Below, one piece after another: positions 47,479 through 55,642 of a stretch of 64,000 nt of DNA (positions are counted from its first letter, which is position 1; every line of letters begins with the position of its first letter). The stretch spans positions 1 to 64,000 of the forward strand of contig CAWIJL010000003.1 in NCBI GenBank assembly GCA_963836405.1, read 5' to 3'. Under the pieces are notes generated by a model. That model did no database searches, was not told where the DNA came from, and saw nothing but the letters and a program-made list of their open reading frames with translations. The position numbers and the translations under genes are program-made. The DNA is from CAWIJJ01 sp963836405. GTDB lineage: Bacteria > Acidobacteriota > Terriglobia > Bryobacterales > Bryobacteraceae.

Positions 47479-50127
47479 TCACTGTCGCACAACCCAAGTC
47501 CGCGCCAGGCGGTCGTGGATTCCGCGGTGGGGATCGACGACGACGTAAGCCGCCGCGCCCGCCCACAGCAGAAGCAGCAAGAAAAAGAAGACTACAGCGA
47601 GCCCTTCAACTCTGTCCAGCCACAGAGCCATCAGCGCCGCGGGCAGCAACAGCGGCAGCCAAACGATCGCCCAACGAACCAGCAGGTGCAATCGGGAGGC
47701 CCGCGCCCCTTTGGCGTCGATCACCGCCAACCGGAAGATTGCGTGGCCGATGGTACTGCGGAATGGGAGCTCCAGGAGTTGAATGAACGCGGCGCCCGCA
47801 AGGATGACCGCGGAGACGAAGACGATCGCGCTCAGCGGCTCGTTCAACGGCTTGTCCTGGAAGTATCCGACAAAGAACGCGATCCAAATGTAGAGGGGTA
47901 CCATGAAGATCGCGCCCGCTCGAATTCCCCTCCCAACCTCCGCCGGCCGGTCGAGCAGTCCACGAAGCGTGCCCGTGAGGAAGCTCAGCTTCTCCAACTT
48001 CCCATCCTGAAGGTTCCGCAGCACGGGTCTTGCGTGAAGGGGCACACCCGTGGATTCCACGCGCGCGGCGACAGCGTTCAGGAAACGCTGCTGACCGGCG
48101 AGGTCGCCTACCGGGATGCTCTCGGCAGGGGCTTTGACGCCAGGCCAGGGTTCGTCGAGCAGGATGGCGCGTCCGTCCGCCGCGATCCAGACATGGTCGA
48201 GGCTCAGCGCGGCGGGCAAGGTACGATCTCCCGAGGCAGCCCATAGTTCCGCGGCCAGATCGTGAAGCCAGTGGCGAATGGTGGACCACGGCACGTGTTT
48301 CCGCCCTCCGGCCAAACTGGAAAACGGCGCTCCCGGAATTGCCTCGAAGGCGTCCCAGGCGGCTCCTTCCGCTTCGACCTTCTGGAGCCAGCGCAGGCGG
48401 CCGGACCGCGCCACGTCTCGCCGCGCGCGGGAGATCTTCGACGCCGTCCGCAGCAGCCACACCGGCCGGCGCAGCACGGGGTCGACGCCAAGGATCCACT
48501 TCCCCGGAATCATCTCCGCAACGATCTGGTAGGGCCCGAGCGAATTTGCACCGGCGGGCGGATTCTCCGCCTGGACTACGGGTTCAATCGACGGCCGCTT
48601 CGTACCCTTCGGCTTCACGATTACCCTGGTTCCGCTGGCGAGGTCCCATACCGTGGCGAACCCGTTCTCCCGCCGCGCCGTCAACATCAACAAGACCGGA
48701 ATCCATCCGCAGATGTTGGCAACTACTGTGAACATCAAATTTTCAGTCACGGTCCAATCGGTGTTGGAAAAAAGCGCCATCGACAGGGGCATCCGGACAC
48801 CTTCGACCGACAGAATGGGGATGAAGATCCGCAGGAAGGCCCGGCCAACTCCCGGCTGGCGGCCGTCTCGCCGGACGACCTGCAAACCCTTGAGCCACAT
48901 GCCGAGCCCGGCGCCCCATATCCCTTCGAAAATGGTGAAGTAGAGGAAGCCGAGGCCGAAAAAAAGGAAGTAGTATCTGGCGGAGTACAGAGTGCGTTCG
49001 ATCACAGGTCGAATGATGAACTCCTCAGCTCCCACCACGAACATGAGCGTCACGTAGGCGGGCAAAAAGGCGATTAAGTAATCGATCCAGCCGGCGGACG
49101 CCCGGACCTTGATGCTCACCGGCTCCGGTTCCCTCGAACTGAAGGGTAGCAGTGCGTTTCGCAGGGCATCGTAGCTCGTGTAGCGCCGGTCCGGTTCTTT
49201 GGCGAGACAGCGGCGGACGACCGCTGCCAGTGGCCGCGGAACGTCTTTCCGCAATTCATCGAGCGGCGGCGGATCCTGATTGACGGCGTTGGCCACCACA
49301 TGAACCGCGTTGTCTCCCTCGAACGGCGGCCGGTCGGTAAGCAGCGTGAACAGCGTGGCGCCCACCGAGTAGATGTCGGCGCGCTCGTCCAGCGTGTCAC
49401 CCCGTAACTGTTCGGGCGAGGCATAGGCCGGAGTGCCCATGATCTTCACGCCGTGTGCCGTTACGAAGGTGTCGGTCTTGGCCAGCGTCGAAACCGATAG
49501 GCCGAAATCGCCCACCTTCACCGAACCATCGGGCGAGACGAAGCAGTTGGACGGCTTGACGTCGCGGTGGAGCACGCCGTTCGCGAAGGCGGATTCCAGG
49601 CCGGAAATCACATCGAGAATCGCGTCAACCGCCTCTTTCACGGGCAGAGGACCGCGTTGCTTGAGTTGGTCCTTGAGCGTGCCGCCGCCGACGATCTCCA
49701 TCGTGATCGCGGGATGGCCTTCGATTTCCTCGCTGCCGAAAATGTAGAGACTATTCGGATGGTTGACACGCGCCGCGAGGCGGCCTTCGCGCAGAAACCG
49801 CTGCCGCATCTCCGGCGAATCGAGCTGCCGCCCGAGCATCTTCAGAGCCAGACGGCGGCCGGTAGAGAGTTGCTCCGCCTCATACACGACGCCCATTCCC
49901 CCGCGCCCGAGCAGCCCCAGCAACCGGTAGTCGCCGAATTCGCAAGGGAATTTCGACGGCCCGTGCAGAGAGAGCGGCCCTGCCGGCGCTACCGTGATGG
50001 TCTCGGCCTGGGCGTAGGACGGCTCCAAGGCGCCTGACAGAAGACAAGCAGGGCAGAGCTTCTCGGTCGATGTCGGGGGAATCACCGCTCCACAGCGCTG
50101 GCATTTCTCTTTTGCAATCACGTTCAT
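47479..50127 (-). CDS. Serine/threonine kinase with RDD, pseudokinase and second RDD domains
   Basis: An 882-residue membrane protein. Residues 8-30 form a zinc-ribbon-like CxxC...CxxC motif (KCQRCG, LCPACLL). Residues about 65-330 are an active-looking Hanks kinase: GRGGMGVVYEA, ALKML lysine, HRDVKPSN near 185, DFGLS near 204 and GTPAYASPEQL. Residues about 343-510 are a multi-helix RDD domain. Residues about 530-700 again look kinase-like (LGPYQIVAEMIPGKW; DHVWIAADGRAILLDEP), but the glycine loop, HRD and DFG residues are absent, so it is a pseudokinase. Residues about 745-880 form a second RDD domain. The neighbouring ECF sigma gene lies 57 bp upstream and they probably form one signalling unit. 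Confidence 0.88.
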   Translation of the reverse strand: MNVIAKEKCQRCGAVIPPTSTEKLCPACLLSGALEPSYAQAETITVAPAGPLSLHGPSKFPCEFGDYRLLGLLGRGGMGVVYEAEQLSTGRRLALKMLGRQLDSPEMRQRFLREGRLAARVNHPNSLYIFGSEEIEGHPAITMEIVGGGTLKDQLKQRGPLPVKEAVDAILDVISGLESAFANGVLHRDVKPSNCFVSPDGSVKVGDFGLSVSTLAKTDTFVTAHGVKIMGTPAYASPEQLRGDTLDERADIYSVGATLFTLLTDRPPFEGDNAVHVVANAVNQDPPPLDELRKDVPRPLAAVVRRCLAKEPDRRYTSYDALRNALLPFSSREPEPVSIKVRASAGWIDYLIAFLPAYVTLMFVVGAEEFIIRPVIERTLYSARYYFLFFGLGFLYFTIFEGIWGAGLGMWLKGLQVVRRDGRQPGVGRAFLRIFIPILSVEGVRMPLSMALFSNTDWTVTENLMFTVVANICGWIPVLLMLTARRENGFATVWDLASGTRVIVKPKGTKRPSIEPVVQAENPPAGANSLGPYQIVAEMIPGKWILGVDPVLRRPVWLLRTASKISRARRDVARSGRLRWLQKVEAEGAAWDAFEAIPGAPFSSLAGGRKHVPWSTIRHWLHDLAAELWAASGDRTLPAALSLDHVWIAADGRAILLDEPWPGVKAPAESIPVGDLAGQQRFLNAVAARVESTGVPLHARPVLRNLQDGKLEKLSFLTGTLRGLLDRPAEVGRGIRAGAIFMVPLYIWIAFFVGYFQDKPLNEPLSAIVFVSAVILAGAAFIQLLELPFRSTIGHAIFRLAVIDAKGARASRLHLLVRWAIVWLPLLLPAALMALWLDRVEGLAVVFFFLLLLLWAGAAAYVVVDPHRGIHDRLARTWVVRQ

Positions 50128-50184
50128 CTTTCCATCTCCTGGCTCGGTTCCTTCACGTCTTCCTGAAGGAAACCGGCCGGGAGG

Positions 50185-50910
50185 TTACAGCCTTCTTAGA
50201 ACATTGGCCAGATAGCGCATTTCATCTTCGAGGTCCGCTGCACTGCCGACTGTCGCGGCGACAGCATTGCGCAGCAGCTTACGATAACGCTGCCGAAGGC
50301 GGTGTACGGCGACCTTGACGGCGCCCTCACCCATTTTCAGCCGCGCGGCAATCTCATCGCGGGGCAAGGTCTCTTCTCCGGTGAGACTGCCCTTCAGCAT
50401 GTCGAACTGTTCGCCTTTGCCCGCTTTCACCATTTCGGCGCGGAGGGTCTCCAGGGCTCCGGCCACTGTCTCCAGCGCCCAATCGCGATCGAAGAGGAGT
50501 TCCAGGTCGTCCGATGGCTTCCCTGCGCCGGCGTATCGCGCCTCCGGATCGAGCGTGTCCCACTCGATGAACCGCACCTCGCCGCCGCGCTTCTGCGTTT
50601 GCGCCCGATGCCATTCGTTCGCCAGAAAGTGCTTCATCGCACCCAGCAGATAAGAACGAAACCGGCCGCGCTCCGGGTTCGCGGATCTGAATCCGCCTTG
50701 TTCGACGATTCCTGCAAAGAACGCCTGGGTGAGGTCCTCTGCGTCTTCCGATGAAGATCCGCGATAGCGCACGAAGGCGTAGAGGGGATACCAGTAAGCT
50801 CTGCAAAGCTCCTCGAGCGCCGTTCGGGCGCGTGTCTCACTGGCATCGTCTGGTTTTGCCGCCAGCACCAGACTCCAGTGCGTGGTGGCAAAGTCGCGAG
50901 GTCCGTTCAT
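50185..50910 (-). CDS. ECF sigma factor (kinase-associated group)
   Basis: A 241-residue ECF-type sigma factor. Region 2 is seen in LCRAYWYPLYAFVRYRGSSSEDAEDLTQAFFAGIVEQGGF and RFRSYLLGAMKHFLANEWHR; region 4 in PRDEIAARLKMGEGAVKVAVHRLRQRYRKLLRNAV, a helix-turn-helix for -35 recognition. Sequences beginning FATTHWSLVL are typical of ECF factors encoded beside serine/threonine kinases in Acidobacteria and Planctomycetes. I set the start at the ATG at 50910; a longer open frame to 51408 lacks sigma character and is antisense to the permease gene. The kinase gene follows 57 bp downstream. Confidence 0.9.
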   Translation of the reverse strand: MNGPRDFATTHWSLVLAAKPDDASETRARTALEELCRAYWYPLYAFVRYRGSSSEDAEDLTQAFFAGIVEQGGFRSANPERGRFRSYLLGAMKHFLANEWHRAQTQKRGGEVRFIEWDTLDPEARYAGAGKPSDDLELLFDRDWALETVAGALETLRAEMVKAGKGEQFDMLKGSLTGEETLPRDEIAARLKMGEGAVKVAVHRLRQRYRKLLRNAVAATVGSAADLEDEMRYLANVLRRL

Positions 50911-50998
50911 GAAGTCGTCGTGCCGGTTCGTTCTGAATTCACTGCTTGCCACCGCGGGGTTTGCCTGGCCGCGAAAGAACCCGAGCCCGGCTGTCCGA

Positions 50999-51028
50999 AG
51001 CATAGCGCGCCGCCGTGAGGGGCTGCAA
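50999..51028 (-). promoter_or_regulatory. Possible promoter of the sigma-kinase pair
   Basis: On the minus strand, TTGCAG (51028-51023) and TATGCT (51004-50999) are separated by 18 bp, upstream of the ECF start at 50910. Both hexamers are imperfect; the call is tentative. Confidence 0.3.
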
Positions 51029-51035
51029 GCTTGAC

Positions 51036-53753
51036 TTACTCGCTCCGCAGCGCCGCCAGCGGGTCGATTCGGGACGCTCGCCTTGCCGGCGCATAGCCCG
51101 CGAGAATCGCGGCGGCAAGCAGGACGACACCGGCCAGCGCCAGGGTTCGCGGATCGTTGGGCTGGGTCTCGAACAGGAACGATTTGACAAGCCGGGATGC
51201 GACCAGCGCGGCAGGCACGCTGACCGCGAGTCCCACCGCCGCCAGTAGGAGAACGCGGCGCAGAACCATCCATACCACCGCGCCGCGTTGCGCGCCCAGA
51301 GCCATACGGATTCCAATCTCGCCGACCTGCCGCGCGACGTTGTACGACATCGTTCCGTAGAGCCCCACGCACGCCATCAGGAGAGCGAGAACCGCGAAAC
51401 CCGTGCATAGTTTCGCGAACATGAGCTCCCGGCTGATCGTCCGCTCCACTTCCGCGGCCTGTGTAACTACGTTTGTGACGGGTATGCGGGAATCCGCCTC
51501 GCGCACGATCTCATGCACACTCCCGACATAACTCAGCGGTTCGCCCGCGGTGCGCAGCGCGTAGGTCATCCGGTCCGAAGAAAACTGGCTGACCGGTACG
51601 AACACGGTCATTGCACTCTCCTCTTCATTCTTCAGACCACCGTACCGCACGTTAGCCGACACGCCGACGATTTCAAGATCGCCCTTCTTGTCCGGAAGCG
51701 CGATGCGCCGGCCCACCGGATTCTCGTTCCCGAAGTAAGTTCGCGCCAGCCGCTCGCTGATCACTGCAACCGGCTTTGAGCCCGGTTGGTCGCGGTCGTC
51801 GATCTCACGCCCGGCCACGATCGGAATCTGCATCGTCGTGAGGAAACGCGGTCCGGCGGACATGACGCGTGCGCCATCCAAGCTAATAGTGCCGACCTTC
51901 AGTGTCCCCCTGATTGGCTGCCCGACGCGGGGGGCGTTGACGATCGAGGATTGCGAGAGCGTCGCGCTGCTTACGCCGGGGATCGATTCGAAGCGCTTGC
52001 GCAGATCCGCGTAAAAAGTGGCGATCTCCGGGTCGCGATGCCCGGCCTGGCGCGCATTCACCGAAAACAGAAGGATGTTCTCGCGGGCGTATCCCAGTTG
52101 CACGGAGTGCAGCTTGTCGAGTGTCTGGACAAACAGACCTGCGACCACCAGAATGACAAAAGACATCGCGATTTGCGCGACCACCAGAACCTGCTGCGCC
52201 CGGCGGCGCGGTCCGCCCCCACGTCCATTCTTCAGCGCGGGCATGACGTCCGGCCGCGTCGACTGAATCGCTGGAGCGAGGCCGAACAGCAGGCCGCAAA
52301 CCACGGAGAGCGCCGCCGTCACGCCCAGCACGTTCCAGTTCAATGCCGCGTGCAGCGTGAAGTTCTCCTGCCCGTTGGAGAACAGAAGCGTCAGCGCTCG
52401 CATGCCCCAGATCGCAAACAAGACTCCTAGTGCTCCGCCGAGCGATGCCAGCATCACACTCTCGGTCAGCAACTGCCGCACCACCCGGAAGCGTCCCGCG
52501 CCCAGGCTGAGCCGCAGAGCCATTTCGCGGCGTCGCGCGGCGGCCCTTGCCAGCAGCAGGTTGGCGATGTTCGCGCACGCGATCGCCAGGATCAATCCCA
52601 CCATCGTCAACAGTACGTACAGAGGCTTGGAATACTGGCGCCGCAGGCTCCCGAGACCCTCAGCGCCGGGGTTCAGAATCAGCGCGGGCAGTTTAGCGCG
52701 CTCGGCGTCCGTCGTCGCCGTACTGGCAACCCATCGATGGAAACGCGGAGCCAGCGCTGCCTGCGCCTGGGCCATGCTTACGCCCGGACGCAGACGGCCC
52801 ATCATCTCGATCCAGTAGAAGTTTTCGTCGGGATACATACCAGCCGCGCTGGCGCCGTCTATCAGCAGATTCGTGCGCAACGGAAGGTAGAGTTCCGGCG
52901 CCGCCGCAGGATCGACTCCGAAGAATTCCGGCGGCGCAACCCCGACCACGGTGAACGAAACGTTGTCGACCAGAATCGGCTGTCCAATCGCCTTGGGCGG
53001 ACCCCCGAAGCGATTTTGGCTTGCCGCAAAACTGATTACAGCCACCGGCGCTGCGCCCGGACGGTCGTCTTCGGACTCGATCAGGCGTCCCGCGGCCGGC
53101 GACACGGCCAGGCCGCGAAAATACTCGCCCGTGACGTACTCCGCGCTGACGCTGGTGGCCTGCCCGCGGACGGACAGGGTCCGCTTCATTCCGTTGAAGT
53201 ATCCGAAGAGCGTGGAAAAGACGGTATTCTCCTCACGAAGCGTCTCGAACGCGGGGTACGGGAATATGCCGAGGACCATGTCGCCTCTATCGCCCGGCCA
53301 CGCCAGGCCCTGTAGCCCATGCATCACGTGGCCGCCCTGCGGGGGCCGGCTATGCCAGTCCAAGACCACCAGCGACTCGGGATCGGCCACCGGCAGCGAG
53401 CGCAGCAGAATCGACTCCATCAAGCTGTAAATCGCGGTATTGGCCCCGATGCCGAGCGCCAGCGACAAGATCGCCAGGGCGCTGAATGCCTTGTTGGCCG
53501 CCATGGTGCGAATGCCATAGCGCACGTCCTGGCCAAGTTCCGACAAAAACCGTGTCATCCAAACCTCCCGCGACTGTTCTTGCTTCAGGCCTACGTTGCC
53601 AAATCGCCGGCGCGCTTCAGCCCGGGCGTGCTCCGCCGTCATACCGTCTGCTTCGAGTTCCGCGGCTTTCTCCGCAAGGTGGAGTTCCATCTCCTCACCC
53701 AGCGCCTCGCTGCGCCTGCCGCTTTCTATCCAATACCTCAGCCGTCGTAACAC
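51036..53753 (-). CDS. ADOP-type ABC transporter permease (FtsX/MacB domains)
   Basis: A 905-residue ADOP-family permease: an N-terminal cytoplasmic ADOP region (YWIESGRRSEALGEEMELHL, ARAEARRRFGNVGL), a first helix (AFSALAILSLALGIGANTAIYSL), MacB_PCD domain, FtsX core (ILAIACANIANLLLARAAARRREMALRLSLGAGR), a second MacB_PCD domain and a terminal FtsX block (IGIRMALGAQRGAVVWMVL) ending LAALRSE. No ATPase is adjacent. It lies 5 bp after a PadR gene, mirroring the other pair at 21.0-23.9 kb; the two permeases share layout but differ in sequence. Substrate unknown. Confidence 0.92.
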   Translation of the reverse strand: MLRRLRYWIESGRRSEALGEEMELHLAEKAAELEADGMTAEHARAEARRRFGNVGLKQEQSREVWMTRFLSELGQDVRYGIRTMAANKAFSALAILSLALGIGANTAIYSLMESILLRSLPVADPESLVVLDWHSRPPQGGHVMHGLQGLAWPGDRGDMVLGIFPYPAFETLREENTVFSTLFGYFNGMKRTLSVRGQATSVSAEYVTGEYFRGLAVSPAAGRLIESEDDRPGAAPVAVISFAASQNRFGGPPKAIGQPILVDNVSFTVVGVAPPEFFGVDPAAAPELYLPLRTNLLIDGASAAGMYPDENFYWIEMMGRLRPGVSMAQAQAALAPRFHRWVASTATTDAERAKLPALILNPGAEGLGSLRRQYSKPLYVLLTMVGLILAIACANIANLLLARAAARRREMALRLSLGAGRFRVVRQLLTESVMLASLGGALGVLFAIWGMRALTLLFSNGQENFTLHAALNWNVLGVTAALSVVCGLLFGLAPAIQSTRPDVMPALKNGRGGGPRRRAQQVLVVAQIAMSFVILVVAGLFVQTLDKLHSVQLGYARENILLFSVNARQAGHRDPEIATFYADLRKRFESIPGVSSATLSQSSIVNAPRVGQPIRGTLKVGTISLDGARVMSAGPRFLTTMQIPIVAGREIDDRDQPGSKPVAVISERLARTYFGNENPVGRRIALPDKKGDLEIVGVSANVRYGGLKNEEESAMTVFVPVSQFSSDRMTYALRTAGEPLSYVGSVHEIVREADSRIPVTNVVTQAAEVERTISRELMFAKLCTGFAVLALLMACVGLYGTMSYNVARQVGEIGIRMALGAQRGAVVWMVLRRVLLLAAVGLAVSVPAALVASRLVKSFLFETQPNDPRTLALAGVVLLAAAILAGYAPARRASRIDPLAALRSE

Positions 53754-53758
53754 GTCCG

Positions 53759-54097
53759 TTACTCCGTTCCCATCACCCGCGCGATCGCCAACGTGAGTTT
53801 GGCGTACTTCCGGGTTTCAACCGCCAACTGTTTGCGGCCGGCCGCCGTGATCTTGTAGATCCTCGCCCGGCGATTGTTCGGCGTCACGCCCCACACACCG
53901 TCGATCCAGCCGTTTAGCTCCAGCCGCTGGAGAGCGGGGTACAGCGAGCCCTCCTCGACCAGTAGCTCGTTGTCGGACGATTGCTGAATGAACTGGACGA
54001 TGCCGTAACCGTGGAGATCGCGCCGCGACAGCGTTCGCAGAATCAACATGTCCAGCGAACCGGGCAGCGAATCGTTCTTTTGCGCCTTGCGTCCCAT
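53759..54097 (-). CDS. PadR family transcriptional regulator
   Basis: A 112-residue PadR winged-helix protein: SLPGSLDMLILRTLSRRDLHGYGIVQFIQQ, VEEGSLYPALQRLELNGWIDGVW and ARIYKITAAGRKQL. It lies 5 bp upstream of an ADOP permease and probably represses the pair. A 10-bp palindrome (AAGAATTCTT, 54101-54110) sits just upstream of the ATG at 54097, and a TTGACT/TAAGCT promoter-like pair lies further up; both are candidate regulatory sites. Confidence 0.92.
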   Translation of the reverse strand: MGRKAQKNDSLPGSLDMLILRTLSRRDLHGYGIVQFIQQSSDNELLVEEGSLYPALQRLELNGWIDGVWGVTPNNRRARIYKITAAGRKQLAVETRKYAKLTLAIARVMGTE

Positions 54098-54100
54098 ACC

Positions 54101-54110
54101 AAGAATTCTT
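54101..54110. promoter_or_regulatory. Palindrome upstream of padR
   Basis: AAGAATTCTT is a perfect 10-bp palindrome 3 nt before the padR start codon, downstream of a TTGACT hexamer (minus strand) and a TAAGCT hexamer. Autorepressor binding is possible but not shown. Confidence 0.35.
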
Positions 54111-54176
54111 AGCTTACGGCGGCCAGAGGAGACGAGTCAAGTTAAGATTGCTGCGTCCTACTGCTACGACGCTTCG

Positions 54177-54797
54177 CTAAACGTCGTCGGTCGACTGCGG
54201 TCGCCGAGGAAGTCCCTCAGCCGAGGACTCGGCTCCAGGTGGTACGCGGAAGGGTTCAACAGAAATGCGCTCGTAACACACGTTCAGGACGGTCAGGTAT
54301 TCTGTACCGCTCGGCGCGTGGAGAGCGACGCGGTCGCCCGCTGCCGATTTCATCAACGCGCGCCCCAGAGGCGACACCCAACTAATGTGGTTGCGGTTGA
54401 GATCGACTTCGTCGGTGCCCACGATGCTCACCACTCGCTCCGTTCCCGCGGCATTGGCATAGCGGACGGTCGCTCCGAAGAATGCCCGCGACGCCGCCTG
54501 TCCCGCTCTCGGACTTTCCGGGTCCACCACTTCCGCGGCATCGATTCGCTTCGTGAGAAAGCGAATCCGCCCATCGATCTGGCGCAGCCGCCGCTTGCCG
54601 TATTGATAGTCGGCGTTTTCACTGCGATCGCCGTTGCTCGCCGCCCACGCCACCACCTTCGTCACGGCCGGGCGTTCCCTGGTGAGCAGAAACCGGTGCT
54701 CCTCTTTGAGGCGTTCGAGGCCACTCGGCGTTATGTAGTTCTTGCTTCGGATCGCGGGCTCGTCGGCTTGCGGTCTTCTCGTAAATCCTTTTCTCAG
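54177..54797 (-). CDS. greB: Transcript cleavage factor GreB, probable CTG start
   Basis: About 206 residues. The coiled-coil domain (NYITPSGLERLKEEHRFLL, TKVVAWAASNGDRSENADYQYGKRRLRQIDGRIRFL) carries the acidic tip typical of GreA/GreB, and the C-terminal FKBP-like part follows (FFGATVRYA, VSPLGRALMKSAAGDRV). GreB rescues backtracked RNA polymerase. No ATG, GTG or TTG occurs in frame before GTG 54665, which would remove the tip-bearing helix. A CTG at 54797 begins (M)RKGFTRRPQADEPAIRSKNYITP, a normal GreB N-terminus, and has a GAGGT site 7 nt upstream. Therefore CTG is the likely start; an A-to-C change in ATG or a base error is the alternative. Confidence 0.8.
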   Translation of the reverse strand: MRKGFTRRPQADEPAIRSKNYITPSGLERLKEEHRFLLTRERPAVTKVVAWAASNGDRSENADYQYGKRRLRQIDGRIRFLTKRIDAAEVVDPESPRAGQAASRAFFGATVRYANAAGTERVVSIVGTDEVDLNRNHISWVSPLGRALMKSAAGDRVALHAPSGTEYLTVLNVCYERISVEPFRVPPGAESSAEGLPRRPQSTDDV

Positions 54798-54981
54798 GAA
54801 ATGGACCTCGCGTCTTCATATTGGCACGCAGTGTCTTACCGATCCTATCCATCATCCCGGACAAGTCCCGGCGAAGGCATGGTGAGCGCGGAACTATTCG
54901 CGCAAAGTCGCTTTAGGTCACCATTGCGGTGTCCCTGTCCAGATGTCGCAAGTCGGCGCGCCGCAGGCTCCCAGATGAACG

Positions 54982-55149
54982 TCAAAGCCCGAATTCCCGG
55001 AGCACATCGTCGTGTGCGATGCCCGGGGACGGATGGGCGCGGGCTTGGTCGATGCGCAGGAGCATTTCCCGGTCGACCGGAGCTTCGTGCCGCCGATCCG
55101 ACTCCGGCAACTGGTCGACCAGGCGATGCAACTGCTGTTTGTCTAACAT
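54982..55149 (-). CDS. Small orphan antitoxin-like protein
   Basis: A 55-residue protein, MLDKQQLHRLVDQLPESD then PVDREMLLRIDQARAHPSPGIAHDDVLREFGL. The layout (LVDQLPE helix, charged linker, terminal GISHEDVLREFGL-like helix) resembles short antitoxin-type proteins of addiction modules. A strong GGAGAG site lies upstream of the ATG at 55149. No toxin gene is adjacent on either side, so it may be an orphan or control a distant toxin. Function is inferred only from pattern. Confidence 0.5.
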   Translation of the reverse strand: MLDKQQLHRLVDQLPESDRRHEAPVDREMLLRIDQARAHPSPGIAHDDVLREFGL

Positions 55150-55642
55150 CGAACCCTCTCTCCAGTTTAACCTGCCCCGCCTCGCTATCGACTGCAAGGC
55201 GCCCAGCGCACCGGCACGCCGTGCTATCGTGAACCTGCACGGTGGCGCAGGCGCGGATACGCAGGTCGAACCAGGCCATACTTGCAATGCTCCTCTTCAC
55301 GGCTGATGTTGGCCCCTAAGCGTACCCGGTGAATAGAGGATCGGTCCTCGTCGCCGCCGCGGATTTCCGCCGGACGAGCGTTTGAAAACACCCCCGCGGA
55401 TAGTGGGGGCGGGAGACTCTGTGCGGATACTGAAGAACTGGCGCCGGCGGCCTCGCGCCGACGCCGATCAACTCGCGGCGCGGAAATTGACGGACGGTCA
55501 AACTTCGGGTGCGATTTGGGATACACTTTATCTGTGCCGCCGAGAGGCAGATCTGCCCGGCGGCGGCTTTACGGCATTCCCAGGCGCGACGGGCCCCACC
55601 GGGTCCGCCAAACTCGCGAACGCCGGCATTAAAGGATTACAG
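55150..55642. other. Intergenic region with leader hairpin, no recognised gene
   Basis: The 493 bp between the antitoxin-like gene and the NYN gene contain no convincing coding region. Near the right end, a TACACT hexamer (55522-55527) may be a -10, and a compound hairpin (CCGCC 55537-55541 with GGCGG 55559-55563, enclosing the palindrome GGCAGATCTGCC 55546-55557) would form near the start of the NYN leader. An AAAGGA site precedes the ATG at 55643. Confidence 0.4.

Noticed and set aside
50911..51408. N-terminal extension of the ECF sigma factor gene
   Set aside because: It lies antisense in the permease gene region and does not resemble a sigma factor; the ATG at 50910 fits the family start.
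54845..55300. Minus-strand frame overlapping the antitoxin-like gene
   Set aside because: The translation has no family features; the short 55-residue frame with a strong ribosome-binding site is better.
55382..55642. N-terminal extension of the NYN gene
   Set aside because: The NYN domain starts at residue 6 of the ATG at 55643, a good AAAGGA site precedes it, and the extension shows no conserved pattern.
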